DNA from: Lithospermum erythrorhizon
Lineage: Eukaryota > Streptophyta > Magnoliopsida > Boraginales > Boraginaceae
Direction: 5' to 3'
DNA length: 64,000 bases
NCBI GenBank assembly: GCA_019722365.1
Contig: JADFUC010000856.1
Span: 186,001 to 250,000, forward strand
The notes under the pieces were generated by a model that made no database searches, had not been told where the DNA came from, and saw only the letters and a list, made by a program, of their open reading frames with translations. Below, piece by piece: positions 37,312 through 48,180 of the stretch; positions within the stretch are counted from its first letter, which is position 1, and every line of letters starts with the position of its first letter. The position numbers were made by a program, and so were the translations under genes.

Positions 37312-39413
37312 CTATGGAAAAGAAGGAAATCCTAACAATGCTTGTTCACATTTGCAGCATATAAATATATTGGGAATTTCTTCACTGCTTGGTATGTTGA
37401 CACATCTTGTATGCTGCCAAATCTCACATATATCACAAGAAACCATCCTCTCTCCGGCCTCCGCCTCAACTCCACAAATACAATCAATAACAATTTTCTT
37501 CCCTTCGCTTCTGTCACATTCATCTCCAGGAAGAATGGTTTTCGTTTTAAGTTTTTCAACTTCTCTTTCGGAAATTGTTTCATTGTTATTGAATTCTTTA
37601 ACCATGTACTTTGAATCTAGAATTATTCTTGAAGCTGCCGATATAGTACCAGGCATGTCTGAATTTGATTGAAACTTATGTTGTTGTTGAAGAATCTGCT
37701 TGTACAAGAAGTATACGTCTTTCATCAATTGAACCTTCGTGATTTTGCATTGAGTATTTTGTTGAATTCTATGATCCATTCTTTTCATGCTCTCTGTTTG
37801 CATAGGGAAAATGTCAGAGACATCTTCCAAGCTATATTCAAGAACTTTTGTCACAGGATTCAAACACCTCCTCACAAAGTACCTCCCAACAACCTGATTC
37901 CCCAGCGATTTCAGTACAAAATCCAGCAACCCTGTATCTCCTATATAGTTTCGGGCTATATCTCTGACTTCTTGTCTGGATATCCACCTACATTCAGCTC
38001 TTTTCAGTGCATCAATAATTACCCTTATTGCCATCTCAACTCGCTTAGGTGACCATCTGCACGAACTGTCCACAAAAATTCCCAAATCGCGGTGTTGATA
38101 GTTGTAGCTACTTTCTCTGGGTAAGTGCAGTTTGAGCTCTAGCATGAAATGAAACATGTCACCTATAGTCATCAAGGAATGACCTGATAAAACTTGATAT
38201 CTTGATAGAGTTATTAGGATATCTTTGTTATTCGAAATTCCAAGGTGATTGATGAGTATGCTGAGAGGAAGTTTCTGAATTGTGGTTACAGCAAAATTAT
38301 ACGTTTGTTGATCGACACCATAACTTCCATGGCTCAACGTATATCCCCAACGACCAAACCATGGTGTTCCATAAGCCACTGCATGGATTAGCCTTAGATC
38401 CATTCCCCTTTTCACTGAAACATCTCTCAAACTCACCTTTCTGCAATAAATTTCAACATTTGAGTAGATTATATCTCCTCCATCGCGATTTAAGTGGAGT
38501 TAGAAGTATATTAAGCCGAAAAATAGATTAAACAAGCCAGTTTTAGGAACTCTACTAAGTCAAAAAATAGCTTAAACAAGACGGTTTTAGAGCTTAAAAA
38601 TTAGTCTAATGTTGATCCATATGAATGAGTTGCATGTGACATGCCTGGCGCCTAAGCCTGTGCAGAGACGATCCCAGAAGTCCATGAGTTGAAATCCAGC
38701 CAAATTCGAGCTCGCCTCCATTCCATTAACACAAAGCAAATGCCCAAAACCATTAGAGTGAAAGACACCATGCATTGTATGACCTTCTAATTCAATCAAA
38801 GTGGACTTACTTTCTGAGACACCGATTCTCGATAAGCACGAGTTTCCTTCATAGTTCAGACAAGGTAATATGGTATCCATGGAGGGTAAGAAAAAATGGT
38901 ATTTCCTATTGCATATCAAATGATGTCCCCAGCCTGAACTATCATTGAATAACAAATATAAGTACTAAACATACTACATACCAATTCATAAATATTCATC
39001 AATTAGTTCATGATAATGAAACAACCCAATCTGTTATGTTATTTCTATGTACCAAGAACTTACCTAAACATGCCAATTAAATTGTGACATATAGTATAAA
39101 TGTATAATATACTTATACCTATATATTGGCAATGTTTGCAATGACGGTTGAGTGATAATTCAATTGGTTCCTCAACAACAAATAGGAAAATATGTAGAGA
39201 AGGGTGACGATGAACTTCAAGTTGAAATGACCAACTTGCCATTTCACCACATAGACCATTTTCAATCTGACCAAATTCCAAAAGTGCTCTAACATTTTCA
39301 AGAAATGATCCATGGAAGTCCACAGGATACCCCCTTTCGCCGAATTTCTTGAATTTAAACACCCTTTCAGTTCTCCTCCTTTTCTTGCATCCAAGACTAT
39401 CAACTTGGGACAT
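37312..39413 (-). CDS. MS1: PHD-finger protein MALE STERILITY 1 (MS1/PTC1 type)
   Basis: Three exons on the minus strand, 39119-39413, 38645-38933 and 37312-38440, give 570 residues starting MSQVDSLGCKKRRRTERVFK. Landmarks in order are FGERGYPVDFHG, WSFQLEVHRHPSLHIFLFVVEE, HTMHGVFHSNGFGHLLCVNG, YGTPWFGRWGY, GDTGLLDFVLKSLGN and a C-terminal PHD finger (515-559) with the C4HC3 pattern CIC...CDIC...HTRC...CCKC, ending LLGFPSFP. This order matches Arabidopsis MS1 and rice PTC1, transcriptional regulators of tapetum programmed cell death and pollen-wall formation. It is about 100 residues shorter than those, mostly in the linker before the PHD. Intron 2 probably uses a GC donor (CAG|GCATGT), which gives GARKVSLRD. 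The alternative CAT|GTCACA donor with an acceptor four bases further on would give GARHVSLRD. No disabling mutation is seen. Confidence 0.93.
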
Positions 39414-40478
39414 TTTCAAGAAAAAAGATGGTCTTGTTTCTTGAAAATGAAGTGGTAGTAGATATATATATCAAGAATTGAAAATATGAGTTAGAATAAA
39501 AGTAACAGAGGAGTTAAAGGGAGTTAACAACCTACTAGAATCCACACTAGATAGCATAGCTTGAGATATATTTGCTGAGTTGATCACACACATGGTGCCA
39601 ATGAATTATCAATTTATATATTTTATGTAAAGAAAGAAATTACGAATTTTTCTGGGTTTTATCGAAAATGAAGAGAGATTTAAGGCTCAATCTGCATGAA
39701 ATGTTTGAAAATTAGCATTTCTCCAAATCAATCGCAGAGGCAGTTTGCAGTACGTGCATGTATTCATAATTCATTTGTTTTAATTAATATGTTTTCTTTA
39801 TATGCTTTTCATAATATTGAAATTTGTTTAACCTTTTAATTTATGGAAGGATGTTAGATATTAGAATTATTTAGATTTGAGTACATGAGTATGGTCTATG
39901 GCCAGTTCTGTTTTCTCGGAGATGATAAGGTTGTTACTTATTAGGCTGGATTTTCACTCTTCTTTCTTTCGAGTGTATTTTTGGTAACGGATGGTTTAAT
40001 AATATAATGATATTTGAAGAGATATTTTTTTAAAAAAAAAATTATCGTTCAACTTGTTGAAAGAGTTTTTTATATTTGATTAAAATATGAAATTGTATGT
40101 AATTAGTGGTAAAAGCAAATACATCAATTCAAGTAAATTAGATGTTGTATATGTTTAGTTGATTGATATGCCTAAAAAATACCTTCATTTTGATTCAAAC
40201 TAAGAAATAGATGCTGATGAATATATTTAATTCCATTTCTTAAATATTTGATATATTTTTTATGTTTAATTCAAAATTATTTTAAAATTGTGTAAAACTT
40301 ACACTCTTTTTAAATTTTTTCTAATTAACAATTTGATGTCTTCTGACTAAATGTATTGACGAATTGATCATCAATATTGTATCATCGAATTATTTACTTT
40401 TATGTCGGTTAAATTGGTATGATTTAAAAAATATAATTTAATTTTTTGTGGATCCCAATATATAAAATTCATATGTAC

Positions 40479-40483
<5 letters not shown>
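39414..40483. other. MS1 upstream region and intergenic DNA
   Basis: The presumed MS1 promoter lies here, reading leftward, with a TATATATATC run near 39457-39472 that could serve as a TATA region. No other protein-like frame is visible. Confidence 0.4.

Positions 40484-40519
<36 letters not shown>
40484..40519. repeat. (AAT)n microsatellite
   Basis: Twelve uninterrupted AAT/TAA trinucleotides just before a MITE end. Confidence 0.9.
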
Positions 40520-40520
<1 letters not shown>

Positions 40521-40552
40521 GGTCTACTCAAATCATATGGTTATTTAACTTA

Positions 40553-40809
40553 ATACCTCCATTTCAAATTAATCGACTTTTTTCGTGGACTCACAACGCT
40601 AATTACAAATTACTTTTTATTAACTAACCCAAAAATATAAAATTAATATCATTGATTCGCTTTTTAAAAATATTTTCATATTTGTTTTTAAAAATATTTT
40701 CTATACCATTATTTTATTATAATTTTTCATAATATATATATAAGTGAATCAACGATTAAAGTCAGGCTCTAAAAGTATAAGTTCATTTAATTTGAAACGG
40801 AGGGAGTAC
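40553..40809. mobile_element. Stowaway-like MITE, about 255 bp
   Basis: The left end TACCTCCATTTCAAATTAAT and the right end, read in reverse complement as TACTCCCTCCGTTTCAAATT, are matching terminal inverted repeats around an AT-rich non-coding interior. The ends are bordered by TA. The right end retains the canonical CTCCCTCCGT of the family. Confidence 0.7.
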
Positions 40810-40811
40810 TT

Positions 40812-40867
40812 ATTATAATAATAATAATAATAATAGTTCTACATAATAATAAATAATACCACTCAAG

Positions 40868-40900
<33 letters not shown>

Positions 40901-40945
40901 TAATAATAATAATAATATCAATAATAATAATAATAATAATAACAA
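40812..40945. repeat. Interrupted (AAT)n microsatellite cluster
   Basis: Several runs of AAT/TAA separated by short unique bits lie directly right of the MITE at 40553-40809. An expansion of the same trinucleotide flanks that element on its left. Confidence 0.85.
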
Positions 40946-41062
40946 TAGTTCCAGATAAAAATATATTATTATTTAACTAACACAAATTATTAAAGATTGA
41001 AAAATCTATTATGGCTTTTATTTAAACTCATATCGATGAAAGAGTAATAAATTAATAATATA

Positions 41063-41274
41063 CTCTCTCCGTCTCAAAATAGATGATCATTTAGATTAAA
41101 AGTACTTTATTAAGGAATAGTAAAAAACTATATTGAGATTCTAAAAAGCTACATTGGAAATGCAAAAAGTTACATTGAAAATAAAAAAAAAGTATATTAA
41201 CAATGCAAACAATCAACTATTATGAAAAAGTAAATTTTTTTCTAAATGATCATCTATTTTGAGACGTAGGGGCG
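41063..41274. mobile_element. Stowaway-like MITE, 212 bp, TA target duplication
   Basis: The left arm begins CTCTCTCCGTCTCAAAATAG and the right arm, in reverse complement, begins CGCCCCTACGTCTCAAAATA. They match through ATGATCATTTAGA, giving about 33-bp inverted repeats with a few mismatches at the tip. TA flanks both ends. The interior is AT-rich with repeated AAAAAGT(T)ACATT words and no coding capacity. Confidence 0.8.
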
Positions 41275-42118
41275 TATCTATTCGCCCCTGTGTCGGCCGC
41301 CCGAGCGAGAGTCATTAAATGGGAACACCGTGAGTCACTCAAACCGATATCGACTCGCTTAAATACAATTGCTTATCCAAAAATGTGATCACAATTAAGT
41401 TTCCCAAATCAAACAAGTAAAATTTATAATCCATCACCGATCGAACGACAAAACCCATATATATATACACAACATATATCCCAAAATAAAGTAATGCCGC
41501 AAGGCTACAAATGTGATGATACGCACGTATCCCACATAAATGACAACAATTTACGCTTAAAGTCAAAAATAAAAATACAACAATCAAAAAATAGCTTGAC
41601 AACACATCAAAATCGGGACCGCGAGGATCCTCTCCACACCGACGCCACCTAGCCACTCCTGAACAAAAACTCTCAAACAATTGCCTTAAACCGGGCCGTC
41701 TGCCAACCCGCACAAATGAAATGCCGCCCAACGCGGTGGGCGTAGCCGCGAGCGCTTAAATAAACTTAACACAGTGCGAACTACTTCATACGGAACGAGT
41801 CAATCATCAATATAATACCAAATATGAATAAAATACATATATCCGTGGACTACCTAAAATGGTCATACAACATAATTCCGCTAGAAATCTCGCATAATAC
41901 ATTTAAGATATAATAGAAGGCTCAAAGAAGCACACAATTTCGTAAAGAAATCAATAGACTCAACAACGACTAAAACTCTAGTCATCAAACCTCCTATCTC
42001 ATATCCCCACCAAGATACCATCCTCTAACGCCAAGATATACTCAACTGCCTAATTCGCAGGAATGTACTAATCAATCACCACCTCAAGACTTATACCGCT
42101 AAAGAGTGCCAAAACCAA

Positions 42119-42680
42119 GACTTATACACAAAGATAAGGCACACCGCACTTATACACAAAGTATAAGGCACATCGCACTCATACACTAAGTACAAGGCAT
42201 ACCGCTCTTATAATTAAGTATAAGGCACAATCATTTTATACACAAAGTATAAGGCACACGACTCATACACTAAGTACAAGGTATTCGGCTTTATACACTA
42301 AGTATAAGGCACACCGCTCTTATACACTAAGTATAAGGCACACCGCACGCTATACCGTAGTATAGGGCCACATCGACAATGCACACAACAAAGTGATCAA
42401 AAGACTCATACCGCTCTTATACCGAAGTATAAGGCCAAATCAAACCGCACGCTATACCGTAGTATAGGGCCACACCGACAATGCACACAGCAAAGCGATC
42501 AAAAGAGAGTCATACCGCTCTTATACCGAAGTATAAGGCCAAACTCTCGCACGCTTATACCGCAAGATAGGCCATCTGGCTAACGCACACATTGAAAGTC
42601 GGAAAGCAAAAGAGAGTCATACCGCTCTTATACCAAGTATAAGGCCAAACCGCACGTAGCTATACCGTAAAGATGTGCCA
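42119..42680. repeat. Palindromic minisatellite (CTTATAC...GTATAAG units)
   Basis: Eight to nine units of about 27-29 bp, each CTTATACAC(T/A)AAGTATAAGGCACACCGC or a near variant, fill 42119-42349. They then pass into about three longer units of roughly 110 bp at 42350-42680, which alternate GCTATACCGTAGTATAGGGCC with CTCTTATACCGAAGTATAAG and share AATGCACACA and CAAAAGAGAGTCATACCGCT. Every short unit is an imperfect inverted repeat (CTTATAC facing GTATAAG), so single strands could form a row of hairpins. Confidence 0.85.
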
Positions 42681-43027
42681 ATACTGCCACATATCCTGCA
42701 AGCGAAAGCGAGTCACCTAATCCCTACTAATCCTAACCATGGTCACCCCCGATACTAAGTCACCTCAAGTCATAGATAATCCCAGCCATCACCTCTTCAA
42801 TAACCAACCACTCTACTCCTCAAACAATATCCAAGCACACGCCTAAAACATCTCACAATCGTAGTATCAAACACAATCGCCAACAAGGCCATGTAGAATC
42901 ATAAGTCACGACAAGGAAAACAAAAAATCCGCGGGCAAGCCGACAAGTGCCACGTAAATCAAAATATAAGCTGGGAGTGTCAAGCTTACATTTACCTCAA
43001 ACAATCTTCAACGCCACGTAATATAAT

Positions 43028-43162
43028 CACATAATCATACAACAATTTCATGTATATCATTCTCTCATAATCATAATACAATGGCATGTACATCATTCTC
43101 ACATAAGCATAATTCAATGGCACGTACATCATTCTCACATAATCACACCACAATAACATGTT
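43028..43162. repeat. Short tandem repeat, about 40-bp unit, three to four copies
   Basis: ATCATTCTCACATAATCATA..CAATGGCATGTAC-like units recur near 43040, 43085, 43125 and partly at 43150, with substitutions. It lies in the same LTR-like unit as the palindromic array. Confidence 0.7.
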
Positions 43163-44601
43163 CACACAATTTAAAGTAAGTACGTGAAGTAACACCCAAG
43201 TGAGATAAGTACTCACCTCTCGCTAGCTACCGCAAAAACCTTCGAAAAACAATCAAGTGTAATCGCCCTTTTCCACAATCAACGCCTAAACAACACCTTA
43301 AAAGTATAGCACCGCACCTACTACTATACCTAGTTTCAAGATACACATAACCAACTCTAGGAACTATCAAATGGGGCCTAATACGACGGATAAACTATCG
43401 AATTATAATCCCATCGGACACAACCCAATCGATTCCCCGCTAAATTCCATCTTATCACTTTCACATTACAACGAATTTTATAAGTTATTCTAACTAATCA
43501 TCAAGTCCATACTCAATAATTCATAATTCGAAATATCAATTATAACTCAACTCGAATTTACACTTTTTCAACATAACACCGCTTAATCAATTTTAAATCA
43601 CCAATTTAACATCATAACAACTAAGGCAATAAGGTCCCACACATAAATCTCCTACACATTTAAAGTCTTATAAAAATATCCACATAAAAAGTCAACCGAA
43701 ACCTAAAAGTCAACTCGACTATAGCGCCCTCAAACGACTTCTAAATCACGAATTCATCACCAAATACGTCACGTAACCCATAACCAACTAAGATTTATCA
43801 TAAAAATTCACTATAAAAAGCTCAACTAAAAACAATCACATTAAAACCCAAGAAATATCTCAAAGACTTGAAATTTCTTACCTTTAACTCAAGAGAATCG
43901 ACGTGAGAACAATATTCTTACAACCGATCTTTGAAGCCTGGAAATGACAATCAAGAGTAGAACTAAACGAAATTTTTTAAGTGAGTGGCGAACATTTCGC
44001 CATAGCATGAAAAAGATGATGATGAAGTTGTTTGATAACGATGACAAGATAAAGCGACGACCAGATATTTAAGAACTGAAATTCCGCTCTGCTTCTGCTA
44101 ATTTCTCCGCTTATCGCATTTCTAAATCTCCACTTAACCAATTCCAAAGATAAAATATTCCATGGCAAAAACTACTAAATTATAAATGTAATTCGGCTAA
44201 AAAAAATTTACGAAATAATATTATCATCGAGATTATTTGAAATATCCCCAGGTCCCACCGCCGACTGAAAATTTAATTTTTTTTTTTTCATAACGGGTTA
44301 TTACAGTAGGGATATAATACGCGAAGCATATATTCTTATGTAATCGAATCACGAAAGTTATACACGTAAAATCGAACAAAAATAATTATAAAAGTTATTC
44401 AATTTGATACCTTCAAATAATTAAACATGCACCGGAGATAAATAAAAAAAGCACTAAAAGCCTGACGCACGACAATTATAAAGATATACGCCAAACGTAT
44501 ATGATGATGATCACCTCAAACCAGACGAAAGATATTCGAATGATTCTCCAATCGATAATTTTAACTATACGCAGCTATAAAGTACGCATTTAATACTAAT
44601 A

Positions 44602-44840
44602 CTATCTCCGCCGCTTTTTATTTGACGCTTTCGTGATATCGGTTTTAAACTTGACCATTAATTACTATTTATTATTTTAATAAATATAAAAAAGATATAT
44701 CAATAAATATGTTCTTTTAAATTTTAAAAATAGCTTCATAATATTATTTTCTTAATTATATAATTTAAGTTAATAATTGATAACAAAAGCTCCACCCTCG
44801 AGAACCACGAAAACGCCAAATAAAAAATTGAAACAAGAAG
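44602..44840. mobile_element. Stowaway-like MITE, about 239 bp
   Basis: The left arm CTATCTCCGCCGCTTTTTAT...GACGCTTTCGTG pairs with the right arm CACGAAAACGCCAAATAAAA...ACAAGAAG. TA dinucleotides border both ends (44600-44601 and 44841-44842). The interior is AT-rich and non-coding. Confidence 0.65.
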
Positions 44841-45009
44841 TAGCTTAATTTCCTCTATTAACTCTAACTTTAAATTTTATGTATAAAAAGTTAATTTGAA
44901 GAATTAATAAACAGAAAACTAAGAATACAATTCTTATTCGTACTTTTATATATGTTAGTGATTTACAAATATATGAGATGCAACACATAAAAGAAGGTCT
45001 GACTCAAAC

Positions 45010-45300
45010 AAGCTAGAAAGCATATGAGCTACATTGTTAGAAAGCTAACAGTTGCACTCGATCAAAAGATTGATTTCCGATGCTAAATACTGATGGGGGA
45101 TCCATGACCGCTAGGCTCCTGCTTATGAGGCTCCGGGTTACGATGTTACATCTACTAATGCAAGGAAGACTCATCTTCTAGACCACCTTTACATTCGTTT
45201 ATTGATCGAGCTTTGTTGGAGTATTGCATATATGAGCTAGAGCAACGGAGGACCACATATTAGTTGATGAGGATGAGGGGGGAGTGTGATGATTACTCAT
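45010..45300 (+). mobile_element. Possible retrotransposon 3' end with polypurine tract
   Basis: A GATGAGGGGGGAGTG purine run at about 45270-45289 is followed by TGATGATTACTCATGACATA. This resembles a polypurine tract next to the TG of a 3' LTR. Upstream sequence from about 45010 is more GC-balanced than its surroundings and may be a 3' internal remnant. No pol motif was recognised, so the call rests on the junction alone. Confidence 0.3.
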
Positions 45301-45754
45301 GACATACATCCTTCCTCATGCATCCAGTGCCAGTAGGTGAATGTCTATCCATGTCAAAAGACGTATAACTTTTTTATTTGGTAGTTATCCGCAAACTTCA
45401 AAACTGTGAAATGGGAAATCTGGTGGCCACTTGTTACCACTTATCAAGTAGTCACCCATTTAAATACAAAATGAGAATGGTGAAAATTGAACGACTACCC
45501 GCTAAGCCCCGGATGCCCGCCGTTAAGCGGATCGGAACCCAATAAATTTTGAAAGGGGGATGCTCTAGCCCGACCCACTAAGAAGTTGTGGCTCGTCGAA
45601 TTTGTGATCATGTCCAACCCCTCTTCCTAACGGATCGGGTCGTTAGACTAAAAACACGAATGTTACTAACCCTTACATAGATAAGAGGCGGTCCATATTA
45701 CATTCTGTTTCTTATAATTTAAAATAAGAAAGCTCTCAATCATCATATACGTTA

Positions 45755-46925
45755 TAGCCGTTTCTGGGCTTCATCACCCACGCTTTCAAAATATCCTTTG
45801 CTTCATCACTTACGCTTTCAATAACGGCAAAACGCATCTTCCGCGGCCGAACTGCGGTTGATGGTCACGCGACTAGCACGCGACCATTTCAGGGGTATTG
45901 CAATTCTTTTAAATGGATATGCACTATTCATCACAAACGCCGCACCGCGCTCCAGTCACACACGCTTCAAAAATGTCTCGTTTCATCACCAAGCTTTAAA
46001 TAACGGGCAAAAAGCGGTCCAACCGTGATATGATCCGTTAAGTTGCTACTTTTGGTCACGCGGACTATCATATATGTATTTAATCTTCAAATTTTTTTCT
46101 AATAAAGAACATTCAACTGTGTTGAACAAGAAATATGCATACGACGCTTCATTCAGATTATCCAAATGACACGCAAGCTCTCACATTGGCGTTAACGTGT
46201 TTATTTTGTCAAAGGTTACGATAATGAAAATTTTATCGTAATTGTAAAAGTATCTTTTGCTCGTTGTTGATGTATAACTTGATTTTATATTGTGGTTCCT
46301 TTGTCCCAAAATGATTGTTTTAGTTTCAGCTTTTTTTTACGATTTTTTCTTTTCTAATTCTTCCTTCGTTAGTTAAGTTATTTTTTTGGTTACGTTGATT
46401 AACACGTGACTCAAATTAGGAAAAGAAAAATCATAAAAAAAATCAAACTAACATTCTTTATACGTGAACTTTTCATTGATATATTTGGATAATACAAATG
46501 AAACGCCGTCAGATATTTCTTTTGTTTTTCTAATGGATATCATTGCTAGTTAGTACTCAAGACAATCTATATATGATAGTCACGTGATAAAAAGTAGCAA
46601 CTTAACTGATCATATCACGCTTGGACCACTTTTGCCCAAGTATTTAAACTTCTGAGTGATGAACAAGGACATTTTGAAACGCGGCATGATGAACTGAACC
46701 CCGGTGCAAACGCTACGCTGGCTTATCAAGGCCTTCTCGTCTAATTTTTTTAATTTTTTTACTTAAAATACCCTCAAAATGGTCATGGCATAGTCACGTG
46801 ACCATCAATCTCAATGTATTCCGCTACTCGAAGACCATTTTTGCCCCATTATCAAATCTTAAGCGATTTAATATGACATTTGAAACGTATGCATTTAACC
46901 GAAACCCAGCAAAACACGTATTTAC
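45755..46925. mobile_element. Foldback element with ~320-350-bp inverted arms
   Basis: The left arm (about 45760-46077) and the right arm (about 46563-46918) are inverted copies. AAGTTGCTACTTTTGGTCAC near 46043 faces GATAAAAAGTAGCAACTTAA near 46586, and GGTTGATGGTCACGCGACTA near 45856 faces the same words inverted near 46792. Within each arm, two related units share TTCATCAC..GCTTT..AAATAACGG..CAAAA and end in a GGTCACGCG-type word, so the whole carries four related units. The central 480 bp is AT-rich and non-coding. Long-arm non-coding elements of this kind are known among Mutator-like and Foldback transposons. I see no clean target duplication. Confidence 0.75.
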
Positions 46926-47470
46926 TTATCGGCGCTGTCCATTTTAAAACAAAATCAAGAACACAACTGTAGTATTTCTATTAGTTTTATGTGGTAATTT
47001 TTTCGTTGAGATCAAATGTTCGAATCGAGTTCCCTTTATCTGTTTAAGGATTATTTAAATACGGTGCTTAAGAAAGGATATGTTAGAAATTTTGTATTTT
47101 ATTTATTTTTTAATTATTATTATCAATATAAGGTATAAAAAATTCGCACTCAAAAAGTATCAACAGTTAGAGTCGAACACGCAACCCATGTTGCCAAATG
47201 CCAAGCATCAAGATTACTAATCAGGCTATGTGCCCATATATACATAATCACTGGCCCAACTTCACCTATTATCAATTATCTTTCATTTGTTTAATTACAA
47301 TCTCAAATATTAATTACATTCAACATACAATCATAGTTAATTATTTATGACTTATTGAACCTATGAAATATTTAAATCTCAAATATTTCTTTATAATTTT
47401 TTTATTTTAGTAACTTCTTTTTTATATCATGTATCAGAATATTCAATTTTTTTTATAGTTTGACAATTAC
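46926..47470. other. AT-rich intergenic DNA, no gene recognised
   Basis: No protein-like frame. The segment 47150-47240 has a slight tRNA-like flavour (AGTCGAACACGCAACCCATG) but does not fold into a full cloverleaf by inspection. Confidence 0.45.
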
Positions 47471-47477
47471 AAATCAT

Positions 47478-48180
47478 CGCATCAATAAAAAATTACATTA
47501 GTTTATATTTAGTTTTTTTACTACCATCATTGACAAAAAACTGATTATTTTAACTCAAATACAACTAAACCATGCAATAAATTATTAATCAATATTTTGT
47601 TGATTTTTTTTTTCATTTTCTTAATAGTACAATACATTCAAAAACTGAAAATTACAAATAATTAAACATGATTGTGTGTTCAATATGATTATTTTGTACT
47701 TTAAATTACAACTATCAAAGTAATTTTATGGTTATTTCTAATCATTGCATCAATACAATCACATTAGTTCATATTCAGTTTTTTCATTACCATTCTCAAC
47801 AAAAAATGGTTATTTTAATTCAAAAAAGTACAACCAAATCATAAAATACATGATTAATTATTAATTTAACGTTATATGTACTATATTTAGTTTTTCATTA
47901 TCATTCTTAATATATTATAGTTGATTATAATCAGAAGATACAACAAAAACTTGTAAAAAATGATTACTAATTGTTAATTTAATGATATATGTCATATTTA
48001 ATTTTTCATTACCATACTTGGCGAATAATGATTAATTTCATTCAATAAATACAATCAAAATATGTAAAAAAATGGTTACTTATTGTTAATTTAATAATAT
48101 ATGTCATATTTAATTTTTCATTACCATACTTGACGAATAATGGTCATTTCAATTCAAAAACATAACCAAAAGATACAACA
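47478..48180. repeat. Degenerate tandem repeat, about 112-bp unit
   Basis: Anchors of the form TTTTTCATTACCAT(A/T)CTT fall near 47780, 47891, 48002 and 48114, about 111-112 bases apart. A more diverged copy lies near 47510. Each is followed by AATGGTTATTTCAATTCAAA, a CAACCAAA block and AATTGTTAATTTAATGATAT-like sequence. The last two units are the most alike. The region is very AT-rich and non-coding. Confidence 0.7.

Larger units (their letters stand above)
41277..44305 (-). mobile_element. Probable solo gypsy-type LTR, about 3 kb
   Basis: Read on the minus strand this 3-kb non-coding unit starts TGTAATAACCCGTTATG (from 44305), a common start for plant gypsy LTRs. It contains an AAGGTAAGAAATTTCAAGTC block also seen, diverged, near 2892-2915, and ends in a GC-richer segment around 41280-41740. 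No gag or pol sequence adjoins it on either side. It contains a palindromic minisatellite and a second short repeat. The CA end and target duplication are not certain: GTAGG occurs at 44306-44310 and also at 41266-41270, but the latter lies inside the neighbouring MITE end, so it may be chance. A 130-codon minus-strand frame at 41339-41731 is not recognisable as a protein. Confidence 0.45.

Noticed and set aside
37342..38052. Plus-strand frames of about 80-130 codons
   Set aside because: They lie opposite the large MS1 exon and have no domain of their own.
42119..42680. CRISPR-like regular repeats
   Set aside because: The units are contiguous and near identical with no unique spacers, and the context is a plant LTR, so this is a minisatellite.
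41266..44310. GTAGG as the 5-bp target duplication of the LTR-like unit
   Set aside because: The left GTAGG lies inside the inverted repeat of the neighbouring MITE, and the sequence after it does not start with TG.
47165..47240. Possible minus-strand tRNA around AGTCGAACACGCAACCC
   Set aside because: The stems do not pair as a cloverleaf, and the flanks look like repeat DNA.
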